This document shows, piece by piece, positions 1-6,543 of a stretch of DNA of 6,545 nt. The notes below the pieces were generated by a model. That model was not told the DNA's origin. It saw nothing but the letters and a program-made list of their open reading frames with translations, and did not search any database. Position 1 is the stretch's first letter. Each line of letters starts with the position of its first letter. The stretch comes from Deltaproteobacteria bacterium RIFCSPLOWO2_02_56_12 (lineage in GTDB: Bacteria > Desulfobacterota > Binatia > UBA9968): positions 1-6,545 of the forward strand of contig MGRY01000153.1 in assembly GCA_001799045.1 (NCBI GenBank), given 5' to 3'. A program made the translations under genes and the position numbers.

Positions 1-2360
1 ATGATAGTATTGCCTGCGTCAGTTAGACGGTTGAGCACAACCAAAAGTTTCTTGATGTCGTCGAAGTGCAGCCCGGTCGTCGGCTCATCGAGGATATAAA
101 GGGAGCGGCCGCTCGACCTTTTCGATAACTCCCGGGCCAGTTTAATCCGCTGAGCCTCCCCGCCAGATAGGGTCGGTCCCGCCTGGCCAAGATGGAGATA
201 GCCCAGGCCGACTTCCCTTAGGACCCTCAATTTTTCCAGGATAGGGGGGACGTTGCCCAGGACCTCGAGCGCTTGATTGACCGTCAGATCCAAGACTTCT
301 GCGATGCTTCGCCCTTTGTATAAAACCTCCAGAGTTTCCCGGTTATAGCGGCGGCCAGCGCAGACCTCGCAGGTAACAAAGACATCGGGCAAAAAATGCA
401 TGGCAATCCGCATCGTCCCATCGCCTGCGCACGCCTCACAGCGTCCGCCCTTTACATTGAACGAAAACCTTCCCCGTCGATACCCTCGCACTCTGGCTTC
501 AGGAAGCTGCGCGAAAAGATCTCGGACATGGTCCAATAGCCCGGTGTAAGTAGCCGGATTTGAGCGGGGAGTGCGGCCAATCGGAGACTGATCTATCTGT
601 ATGACCTTGTCGAAGCGCTCCCAACCTTCTATTTCATCGAAGCGCCCCGCTCTGACGCGGGAGCGATGCAGCCGCCGGACCATGGCCGGGAATAGCGTAT
701 CGACCACAAGACTGCTCTTACCGGAACCTGAGACGCCGGTAACGCAAGTCATAACACCGATGGGGAATTCTACCGCAATACCCTTAAGGTTGTTCTGTCT
801 CGCTCCTTTTAGGATCAGGACCTTGCCGTTGCCTTTACGGCGCTGGGCAGGAAGGAAGATTTCCGCACGCCCGGACAGGTACCGGCCTGTGCGCGAAAGC
901 TCGTGTTCCATGATGTCTTGGACCGTTCCCTGAGCCACCACCTCTCCACCGTTGACTCCCGCCCCCGGCCCCATATCGATAACGTGGTCCGCTGCCAGAA
1001 TCGTCTCACGATCATGCTCTACGACCAGCACGGTATTACCTAAAGCCCTCAACTGCCGGAGGATCGCTAACAGGCGAGCATGATCTCTTTGATGCAGACC
1101 AATGCTCGGTTCGTCCAGGATGTAGAGAACACCCACCAGGCTGGAACCGATCTGGGTGGCCAGCCGGATCCTCTGCGCCTCGCCTCCTGAAAGGGTTGCC
1201 GAGGGACGATTCAGCGTTAAATAGTCAAGGCCTACCTCGACCATGAAGTTCAAGCGACTGGAGATTTCCTTAAGAATTCTACCGGCAACAGTTTTCTCCT
1301 GCCGGCCAAAATGGACCCCGGTTAGAAACTTAAGCGCTTCCTTAATGGGCATAGAGGTGATTTCCGCGATGCTCTTTGCTCCGATCTTCACGTGGAGACT
1401 CGCTCTTTTGAGGCGCGCGCCATTGCACTCTTTACAGGGATGAATGTTTTCTCGGCGCGCAGGATCCTCAACGTCCCCGTCGGCGTCGGCTTCACTGCCC
1501 AATCCTCCACATGCGTCACAGGCGCCGTGAGGGCTGTTGAAAGAGAAAAGGCGCGGGGTCAATTCCGGGTAGGAGACACCGCAGTGAACACAGGCATATT
1601 TTTGGCTGAAGATTATTTCTTCGCTTTTGCCCGACCCGCCGGCACTAAAGGCCTCCACCTTGATGACCTCGCCCCCGTAGCGGGAAGCCGTCTCGACGGA
1701 ATCAGCCAGACGCTTTTCTATTCCTTCCCGCATCACGAGGCGATCGACCACCAGATCGATATCGTGGGGTCGGTTTTTCTTTAGCGTAATCTCTTCGCCC
1801 AATTCATAAATCTGCCCATCGATCTTAACCCGGGCAAATCCAGCCTGGGCAAGCTCTTTGAGCTCTCGCCGGTACTCGCCCTTCCGTCCTGCCGCAATCG
1901 GCGCGAGAACATGGATTTGCGTTTCTCTCGGCAGGGAGAGCAATTGGTCCACGATCTGCTGGACGGTCTGGGCAGAGATCTCCCTGCCACATCGATAGCA
2001 TTCGACTTTGCCGACCCGGGCAAAGAGGAGCCTCAGGTAGTCGTAGATCTCAGTTACGGTGCCGACTGTGGAGCGGGGGTTTTGGCCGGCGCTTTTCTGC
2101 TCGATCGAGATCGCCGGTGAGAGTCCTTCGATAGAATCCACATCCGGCCGCTCCATCTGCTCCAAGAACTGCCGCGCATAGGCGGAAAGGGACTCGACAT
2201 AACGCCGCTGCCCTTCGGCATAAAGCGTATCAAAAGCGAGCGAAGACTTTCCCGACCCGGAGACTCCGGTGATGACGACCAGCTGATCGCGCGGGATCTC
2301 CAGGTCGATGTTCTTTAAGTTATGCTCCCGCGCCCCTCTTATAACGATGTTCCCTGGCAT
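1..2360 (-). CDS. uvrA: UvrA, excinuclease ABC subunit A (3' end outside window), lacking the insertion domain
   Basis: UvrA is the damage-recognition ATPase of nucleotide excision repair; as a dimer it scans DNA and loads UvrB in the cytoplasm. I translated the frame from ATG 2360 to the left edge without a stop: about 786 residues, and roughly 45 more are expected outside. ATPase half I has Walker A GVSGSGKS (32-39), signature LSGGEAQR (390-397) and Walker B ILDEPSIGLH (414-423). Half II has GVSGSGKS (542-549), LSGGEAQR (731-738) and ILDEPTTGLH (756-765). Cysteine pairs lie at 121/124, 257/260, 281/284, 309/312, 641/644 and 664/667. The UvrB-binding domain (about 127-245) is present, so this is a class I UvrA, not the UvrA2 type. 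Oddity: only 24 residues separate C284 from C309, where E. coli has about 125, so the insertion domain is gone. The Shine-Dalgarno sequence is weak (AAGAAG abutting the ATG). The gene lies 75 bases after algC and is probably co-transcribed with it. Confidence 0.97.
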   Translation of the reverse strand, partial: MPGNIVIRGAREHNLKNIDLEIPRDQLVVITGVSGSGKSSLAFDTLYAEGQRRYVESLSAYARQFLEQMERPDVDSIEGLSPAISIEQKSAGQNPRSTVGTVTEIYDYLRLLFARVGKVECYRCGREISAQTVQQIVDQLLSLPRETQIHVLAPIAAGRKGEYRRELKELAQAGFARVKIDGQIYELGEEITLKKNRPHDIDLVVDRLVMREGIEKRLADSVETASRYGGEVIKVEAFSAGGSGKSEEIIFSQKYACVHCGVSYPELTPRLFSFNSPHGACDACGGLGSEADADGDVEDPARRENIHPCKECNGARLKRASLHVKIGAKSIAEITSMPIKEALKFLTGVHFGRQEKTVAGRILKEISSRLNFMVEVGLDYLTLNRPSATLSGGEAQRIRLATQIGSSLVGVLYILDEPSIGLHQRDHARLLAILRQLRALGNTVLVVEHDRETILAADHVIDMGPGAGVNGGEVVAQGTVQDIMEHELSRTGRYLSGRAEIFLPAQRRKGNGKVLILKGARQNNLKGIAVEFPIGVMTCVTGVSGSGKSSLVVDTLFPAMVRRLHRSRVRAGRFDEIEGWERFDKVIQIDQSPIGRTPRSNPATYTGLLDHVRDLFAQLPEARVRGYRRGRFSFNVKGGRCEACAGDGTMRIAMHFLPDVFVTCEVCAGRRYNRETLEVLYKGRSIAEVLDLTVNQALEVLGNVPPILEKLRVLREVGLGYLHLGQAGPTLSGGEAQRIKLARELSKRSSGRSLYILDEPTTGLHFDDIKKLLVVLNRLTDAGNTI

Positions 2361-2380
2361 CTTCTTAGACGACCGACCGG

Positions 2381-2450
2381 GAAGTCGAAGATTGAAGATC
2401 GATGATAGAAGATAGCCATCCTCGATTCTCTATCCTCAATCCTCTATCTC
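2381..2450. repeat. Imperfect inverted repeat of GA-rich units between algC and uvrA
   Basis: Two 33-base arms, 2381-2413 and 2418-2450, are imperfect inverted copies: 23 of 33 positions match, and some mismatches would be G-U pairs in RNA. They are separated by the 4-base loop AGCC. Each arm is itself made of repeated units resembling GARGATNGA. The right arm covers the last codons and stop of algC. In the uvrA-ward transcript it could fold into a long interrupted hairpin. No T-run follows on the minus strand, so it does not look like an intrinsic terminator. It may be an RNA processing or stability element, or a dispersed intergenic repeat; neither can be decided from one copy. Confidence 0.6.
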
Positions 2451-3797
2451 CTGAAGCTCTTTCAATTTTTTTTCAATGATGCTCCGGTATTCTTGCAGCT
2501 TCTCGGCGCTCATGGCCTCGAAGCGGAGGACCAGCGCGGGCTGCGTGTTGGAGGCGCGAATCAATCCCCAACCTTCAGGAAACTGAATGCGCACACCGTC
2601 TACATCGATAATCGGGTAGTGCCTGCGAAAGAACTCTTTAGCCCGCTCTGCAATCGAAAATTTCTTCTCATCGGGGCAGTCCACGCGAATCTCCGGGGTC
2701 GAGAAGCTTTTAGGAAGATCCGAGAGCAGCGTCGAGAGGGGACGTCCCATGCGGGCCAAAAGCTCCAAAAGACGGACCGAGGCATAGATGGCATCATCGA
2801 AGCCAAAATAGCGGTCGGCAAAAAACATGTGGCCACTCATCTCTCCGGCCAAAAGAGCGTGCGTCTCCTTCATCTTGGCCTTGATGAGCGAATGGCCCGC
2901 CTTCCACATGATCGGCTCGCCTCCATGGAGCGATATCTGGTCATACAGCCTCTGCGAACCCTTAACCTCCGAGATGACTACCGCTCCGGGATGGCTTTTG
3001 AGTATGTCGCGTGAAAAGAGGATCAAGAGCTCATCGCCCCAAAGAATATTGCCTTGCTCGTCGACAACGCCGATGCGGTCTCCATCGCCGTCATAGGCTA
3101 TCCCTAAATCCGCGTTTCTTTCTTTGACCTCATGAATGAGCATTGCCAGATTCCCAGGAACCGTAGGATCGGGATGGTGAATGGGAAAGGCGCCATCCGG
3201 GACGCAGGCGATCTCCCAGACCTTGCATCCGAGCCGGCGAAAGATCGGCGGAGCGACGGGTCCCGCCACGCCGCTGCCGGCGTCGACAACGACCTTGAGA
3301 GACTTGGCGAGCGCCGGGACGTCCCGCAGCAAACACTCCTCGTAAGGCGGGATGATGGAATAATTTTCTCGCCTTCCTCCCGCCCTCTCCCTAAAATCCC
3401 CTTTCTCCATCCCGATCCTGAGGTCTTGGATCTGCGAACCGTAGAGCGTCTCCTTGCCGACGCAGACCTTGAAACCGTTATACTCCGACGGATTGTGACT
3501 GGCGGTAATTTGCACCCCGCCGTCAAGATCGAGATGAAAAAGGGCAAAATAGAGGAGAGGAGTAGGACAAACACCGATATCGTAGACCTTAAGTCCGGCA
3601 GAGAGAAGTCCCTCCATCACCGCCTCCGCGTAACCATCGGATGTGAAGCGGCAATCCCGTCCCACAGCGACTCGTCTCCCTCCGTTCTGAGCGACGATGG
3701 TCCCATGAACCTTGCCGAGGAGCCGGGCAAAGTCTTCGTCAAAATCTTTTTCCGCCAAGCCACGGATGTCATATTCCCGAAAAACAGCCGGATTCAT
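2436..3797 (-). CDS. algC: Phosphomannomutase/phosphoglucomutase (AlgC/ManB family)
   Basis: This cytoplasmic enzyme interconverts the 6-phosphates and 1-phosphates of mannose and/or glucose. It feeds GDP-mannose, UDP-glucose and related precursors for lipopolysaccharide and exopolysaccharide. The 453-residue length is close to Pseudomonas AlgC (about 463). Visible motifs are the N-terminal FREYDIRG (6-13), the active-site phosphoserine loop TASHNP with Ser100, the metal loop DGDGDR (236-241), the sugar-specificity loop GEMSGH (318-323) and the C-terminal phosphate-binding RASNTQP (414-420); all four active-site loops are intact. I chose ATG 3797 because GGAGG sits 5 bases upstream. A GTG at 3809 would extend the protein by four residues, but it overlaps that ribosome binding site. 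The start overlaps the pdxA stop as ATGA, implying translational coupling. Phosphomannomutase and phosphoglucomutase activity cannot be separated from sequence, and the family also contains the glucosamine mutase GlmM, whose motifs differ. Confidence 0.93.
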   Translation of the reverse strand: MNPAVFREYDIRGLAEKDFDEDFARLLGKVHGTIVAQNGGRRVAVGRDCRFTSDGYAEAVMEGLLSAGLKVYDIGVCPTPLLYFALFHLDLDGGVQITASHNPSEYNGFKVCVGKETLYGSQIQDLRIGMEKGDFRERAGGRRENYSIIPPYEECLLRDVPALAKSLKVVVDAGSGVAGPVAPPIFRRLGCKVWEIACVPDGAFPIHHPDPTVPGNLAMLIHEVKERNADLGIAYDGDGDRIGVVDEQGNILWGDELLILFSRDILKSHPGAVVISEVKGSQRLYDQISLHGGEPIMWKAGHSLIKAKMKETHALLAGEMSGHMFFADRYFGFDDAIYASVRLLELLARMGRPLSTLLSDLPKSFSTPEIRVDCPDEKKFSIAERAKEFFRRHYPIIDVDGVRIQFPEGWGLIRASNTQPALVLRFEAMSAEKLQEYRSIIEKKLKELQEIED

Positions 3798-4807
3798 GCC
3801 TTCCTCCACATCTTTTTCCGCCGTGCTAACCGTGCCGCCAAAAGAATCGCCTCTCTCATGCTAGAGCCGTCCGCCTGACCCTTTCCCGCAATGTCGTACG
3901 CTGTGCCATGATCCACTGAGGTTCGGATAATGGGCAGTCCGAGCGTCAGCGCAACACCGCCGAAAAAATGAAGCAGCTTAAGCGGGATGAGCCCCTGATC
4001 GTGATACATGCAAACCACTGCGTCATAGTCTCCCCGCGCGGCCTGATAAAAGAGACTGTCTGCGGGTAATGGCCCGTGCGCCTGAATGCCCCGCCTTTTC
4101 GCCTCCCTCACGGCCGGAAGAATAACCTTTTTCTCTTCCTGGCCAAAGATCCCTTCTTCGCCTGCATGGGGATTGAAAGCGGCCACCGCGAGCCGAGGAC
4201 GAGAGATACCGAAATATTTTCGCAGAGCCCGATGGGCCAGCTCCAGCGTTACCCGAATTCGTCTGCGCGTGAGCTCCCGCGCAACCCGGACCAGGGGAAG
4301 ATGGACAGTAACGAGAACAACCCGCAAGCCTCCCCCCATAAGCATCATCCGAACCTCCTGCGCGTGCGTCAGCTCAGCCAACAGTTCGGTATGGCCTGGA
4401 TAGCGATGACCAGCAAGCTGGAGAACCCGTTTACTGATAGGCGCTGTAGCCATCGCGTCCGCAACGCCCGCGAGGACCAGTTCCGTGGCTGCCTTAATAT
4501 AGCGGTAAGCAGCCTCCCCGCAGGCCTTCGAGGGATGACCGGGTCTGGACTGCTGCCCAGAGAGAGAAGAAAGACAGAGGACCGGGATCGCACCCGTGTT
4601 TTTCGATATCGTTTTTCCGCGCTCCCACAACACCAGCTTAGGATAATGGGCCCTTCCACGGCGAGTCCGATTCAGAACCTCCCAGTCCCCTAAGACCAGG
4701 GGGAGGCAGGCTTTTCTGACCGCAGGGTGAGCCAAGGCCTTGAGGATTACCTCCGGCCCGACTCCAGCCGGATCGCCCATAGTCACAGCCACGATGGGTT
4801 TGGCCAT
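3794..4807 (-). CDS. pdxA: 4-hydroxythreonine-4-phosphate dehydrogenase PdxA
   Basis: PdxA oxidises 4-phosphohydroxy-L-threonine with NAD(P)+. The product decarboxylates to 3-amino-1-hydroxyacetone phosphate, the substrate PdxJ uses to make pyridoxine 5'-phosphate (the DXP-dependent vitamin B6 route, cytoplasmic). The 337 residues compare with 329 in E. coli. Motifs are the N-terminal VTMGDPAGVGPE (8-19), PGHTE (137-141), and the three metal-binding histidines in VHLPL (His169), NPHAGE (His214) and MYHDQG (His269). LGLPIIRTSVDHGTA (289-303) follows near the C-terminus. I chose ATG 4807, with GAGG 6 bases upstream; the upstream TTG at 4819 overlaps that site. The surA homologue just upstream reproduces the surA-pdxA pairing known in E. 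coli. A related family (PdxA2/DenD-type dehydrogenases) uses other four-carbon acids, but this context and these motifs favour true PdxA. Confidence 0.95.
   Translation of the reverse strand: MAKPIVAVTMGDPAGVGPEVILKALAHPAVRKACLPLVLGDWEVLNRTRRGRAHYPKLVLWERGKTISKNTGAIPVLCLSSLSGQQSRPGHPSKACGEAAYRYIKAATELVLAGVADAMATAPISKRVLQLAGHRYPGHTELLAELTHAQEVRMMLMGGGLRVVLVTVHLPLVRVARELTRRRIRVTLELAHRALRKYFGISRPRLAVAAFNPHAGEEGIFGQEEKKVILPAVREAKRRGIQAHGPLPADSLFYQAARGDYDAVVCMYHDQGLIPLKLLHFFGGVALTLGLPIIRTSVDHGTAYDIAGKGQADGSSMREAILLAARLARRKKMWRKA
3803..3807 (-). promoter_or_regulatory. Shine-Dalgarno site for algC
   Basis: GGAGG lies inside the last codons of pdxA, 5 bases before ATG 3797. It fixes the algC start at 3797 rather than at the in-frame GTG 3809. 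Together with the ATGA overlap it indicates that ribosomes finishing pdxA re-initiate on algC. Confidence 0.8.
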
Positions 4808-4813
4808 CTTATT

Positions 4814-4817
4814 CCTC
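4814..4817 (-). promoter_or_regulatory. Shine-Dalgarno site for pdxA
   Basis: GAGG, within TTTGAGGAA, lies 6 bases before ATG 4807. It decides the start at 4807 over the overlapping TTG at 4819. Confidence 0.65.
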
Positions 4818-4846
4818 AAATCCGCTTTAAAAAGGTTTAGCGAGAA

Positions 4847-4874
4847 ATTATCCCAGATATGTGACCGGAGACAA
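4847..4874 (-). promoter_or_regulatory. Candidate sigma-70 type promoter for pdxA-algC-uvrA
   Basis: In the 72-base gap between the SurA-like gene and pdxA, the minus strand reads TTGTCT (4874-4869; 4 of 6 to TTGACA), then a 16-base spacer, then GATAAT (4852-4847; 5 of 6 to TATAAT). Transcription would begin near 4840, about 33 bases before the pdxA ATG. No operator or riboswitch-like structure is evident beside it. The match is decent but unproven, since one such match can arise by chance. Confidence 0.4.
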
Positions 4875-4879
4875 GGGGC

Positions 4880-6214
4880 TTAAGGGTTGGTAGAGAAAGG
4901 ATTTAGTGTCTTCCAAATCGAGGAAAAAAATCCGCCTGACCCCTCGGACTTCCCGGCCTTCGGGGGCGGGTTATTGATATCTTCTAGAGAAGGAAGGTCC
5001 TCCGAGACATCTTCGCCGGAGTCCGTTTTAAAGAGCGGGACTCCAAAGATGCTGACCACATTTTGCCCGCTCAGTCTTCCCCGGGCCTCTTCTCCTTCGA
5101 TTGGGGTTTCGGTGACGAAATAAGATAGGGGGTTAAGGTAACTGAGAAAGCCGGACCGTTCGTCTTGTCTCCTCCTGGAACTGGAGGCCATTAAGGAATC
5201 TATCGTTCCCTCTTTGGTCTCTTCAGGGCGGAAAACTACCCCAGGGAGCTTGACATCTACCCGGTGCCTTTTCCTCAGATCGCCCTTGAGCCATTTCTGA
5301 AACCGCTCGTCTAATGCCTTGGCGTAGAGCTCTTCCTTGATTTTTCCTTGGACCTCGGAGAGGGATAAAAGTCGGCCGGCCTCGCGCCCCTCCAGCTTGA
5401 TTAGATGTATTCCCAGGCTCGTACGCAGGGGTTGGCTTATCTCCCCCACAGATAACTTGTTAAACGCAATCTCTTCAATCTGCTTGAGCAAGCTATCACG
5501 GCCGATCCAGCCGATATCTCCTCCTTCCGCGGCACCCGCACCCTCGGAGTACTCCTGGGCCAACCCGGCGAAGTCGCCGCCGGCGGTGAGCCGGCTACGG
5601 ATGCCAAGCATCCTTTGCATAACCTCTTTTTCGCGCTCGGGTGGCGCTCCCTCAGGCAGGGAAAACAGGATATGGCGCAGCCGAACTCTCTCTTGGGTCG
5701 TGAACTGCTTCGGATTCAACCGATAATAGCGCTCCACGTCTTCGGAGGTAATGTTGACTCTCTTGCGCACTTGACGGTTAATGATCTCATTCTTTTCAAT
5801 TTCAGCCCGTATCGAAGCCCGGTAATTCTCCATCGTCGTCCCTTCGCGCTTCAGGGCTTCCACCAACTCCTCATCCCGGAGTCGATTTCTCTCCTTAATC
5901 CGGTCGATGTAACGGTCTATATCCTCTTCGCTGATCATTACCCCTGCAAGCTGCACCTCCGCCGCCAGGAGCTTTTCCGTGATGAACTGCTCCAGCACCT
6001 CCTGATCGTCTTTCTCGATGCGGTTTAAATCTCCGGTCGGGAAATCACGCCCCATCTTGGTCCTGGCATACTCTTTAAAGCTGGTGAGAGTATAGGGCTC
6101 CCCGTCAATCACCACGACCACCTGCTCAACGACCTTGGCCATGAGGGGAGAAAGATGAGGAGAGAGAAGGGCGCCGGTGAGAATGAGGGCATAGGTGATC
6201 CTCAGCCTCAGCAT
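4880..6214 (-). CDS. surA: SurA-like periplasmic chaperone / parvulin peptidyl-prolyl isomerase with extended C-terminal tail
   Basis: SurA escorts unfolded outer-membrane proteins through the periplasm. From ATG 6214 the protein has 444 residues. A signal peptide spans 1-26 (MLRLR, hydrophobic ITYALILTGALL, likely cleavage after PLMA). The SurA N-terminal chaperone domain follows (about 27-173); its ISEEDIDRYIDRI and VRKRVNITSEDV resemble ISDEQLDQAIANI and VRRRITILPQEV of E. coli SurA. One parvulin domain covers about 174-278 (LRHILF 179-184, GGDIGWIG 231-238, GIHLIKLEGR 268-277). A SurA-like C-terminal helix ends near 324. E. coli SurA has two parvulin domains; the second is missing here. 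Residues 325-444 are a charged, Ser/Pro/Gly-rich tail of unknown role. The start is uncertain: no Shine-Dalgarno sequence precedes ATG 6214, and a TTG at 6253 follows a G-run. The pdxA neighbour supports SurA over PpiD or PrsA. Confidence 0.85.
   Translation of the reverse strand: MLRLRITYALILTGALLSPHLSPLMAKVVEQVVVVIDGEPYTLTSFKEYARTKMGRDFPTGDLNRIEKDDQEVLEQFITEKLLAAEVQLAGVMISEEDIDRYIDRIKERNRLRDEELVEALKREGTTMENYRASIRAEIEKNEIINRQVRKRVNITSEDVERYYRLNPKQFTTQERVRLRHILFSLPEGAPPEREKEVMQRMLGIRSRLTAGGDFAGLAQEYSEGAGAAEGGDIGWIGRDSLLKQIEEIAFNKLSVGEISQPLRTSLGIHLIKLEGREAGRLLSLSEVQGKIKEELYAKALDERFQKWLKGDLRKRHRVDVKLPGVVFRPEETKEGTIDSLMASSSRRRQDERSGFLSYLNPLSYFVTETPIEGEEARGRLSGQNVVSIFGVPLFKTDSGEDVSEDLPSLEDINNPPPKAGKSEGSGGFFSSIWKTLNPFSTNP
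4883..5242 (-). other. Low-complexity C-terminal tail of the SurA-like protein with a repeated aromatic/LNP motif
   Basis: These codons encode residues 325-444, past the point where SurA proteins normally end. The stretch is rich in Ser, Gly, Pro and charged residues, with an acidic run near DSGEDVSEDLPSLEDIN. It contains two similar short segments: GFLSYLNPLS (355-364) and GFFSSIWKTLNPFS (428-441, almost at the terminus). No known domain is recognised. It may be a disordered tail with two short docking or membrane-touching motifs. Confidence 0.6.
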
Positions 6215-6378
6215 GGGGAAAACAACCGGGAAGAATTTCTTAATGAGTTGCAAAGCTATTACCCCCCGCCGCAGGGGAAAAGGGAAGAAACAGGGACAGA
6301 AAGAGGTTACCAAAATAGCCCAAACACCGCAAGTCTTATGTGGGTGTCCAAGTCCTATGTGCTCCTGTTTCCTTAAAC
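6215..6378. other. Non-coding stretch upstream of the SurA-like gene
   Basis: The stretch between the SurA-like gene and the gene fragment at the right edge holds no gene I can support. The SurA frame stays open to a TTG at 6382, but the extra N-terminal residues precede the evident signal peptide and do not look like a protein. It contains one near-perfect direct repeat (6331-6362) and a G-run near 6263. I see no convincing -35/-10 pair on the minus strand; a lone TGTAAT lies just outside it, near 6388. The SurA-like gene is presumably transcribed from here or from further right. Confidence 0.5.
6331..6362. repeat. Pair of 13-base direct repeats, period 19
   Basis: CAAGTCTTATGTG (6331-6343) and CAAGTCCTATGTG (6350-6362) match at 12 of 13 positions. 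They are spaced 19 bases apart start to start, upstream of the SurA-like gene. A short ACACC/GGTGT inverted pair (6325-6329, 6344-6348) surrounds the first copy. Two direct half-sites about two helical turns apart would suit a regulator, but a chance duplication is equally possible. Confidence 0.45.
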
Positions 6379-6543
6379 TCAAATTACAAATTCAGCAACT
6401 TTGTATTGATTCGGCATGAAAAGGCCTCTGGAGCAAACAAGTTGGTCGATCTGGCGGTCGGTGGCCTCGAATTCGGGCCGAAGACGGGTTTCCCGCGTGG
6501 CGTACCGAAGAATTCCGGCAGCTCCACCCATATCAGCCCACTT
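6379..6543 (-). pseudogene. Probable broken C-terminal end of a DNA-methyltransferase/restriction-type gene
   Basis: An open minus-strand frame enters from the right edge and ends at TGA 6381-6379, giving 54 visible residues. Its middle reads FEATDRQIDQLV. In my recollection this motif occurs at the extreme C-terminus of many Eco57I/TaqI-like DNA methyltransferases and restriction enzymes, where it is usually followed by a segment like YELYGLTEEEI. Here the resemblance stops abruptly after LV (near 6436) and the frame continues with unrelated CSRGLFMPNQ up to the stop. Neither of the other minus frames restores the expected ending. I infer a truncated remnant; a short intact protein with an unusual end cannot be excluded, since most of the gene lies outside. 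Confidence 0.4.

Noticed and set aside
1383..1520. Frameshift or pseudogene explanation for the short UvrA
   Set aside because: The frame is continuous from 2360 to the left edge, and every catalytic and cysteine motif is intact on both sides of the short loop.
1392..1784. Plus-strand open frame of 130 codons antisense to the region of the missing UvrA insertion domain
   Set aside because: The UvrA frame reads cleanly through the whole stretch with conserved motifs on both sides; the plus frame has no recognisable protein features.
2381..2450. Intrinsic terminator between algC and uvrA
   Set aside because: The hairpin is imperfect and AT/GA-rich, and no T-run follows it on the minus strand.
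3132..3878. Plus-strand open frame of 248 codons
   Set aside because: It lies opposite algC and the end of pdxA, both of which have clear family motifs. The translation is rich in Arg/Ser without any recognisable domain, so it is an antisense shadow.
4076..4693. Plus-strand open frame of 205 codons
   Set aside because: It is entirely antisense to pdxA, with no family resemblance and no ribosome site logic.
6215..6382. N-terminal extension of the SurA-like protein to TTG 6382
   Set aside because: The added residues would place a Cys/Pro/Phe-rich segment before an obvious signal peptide, and no ribosome site precedes the TTG.
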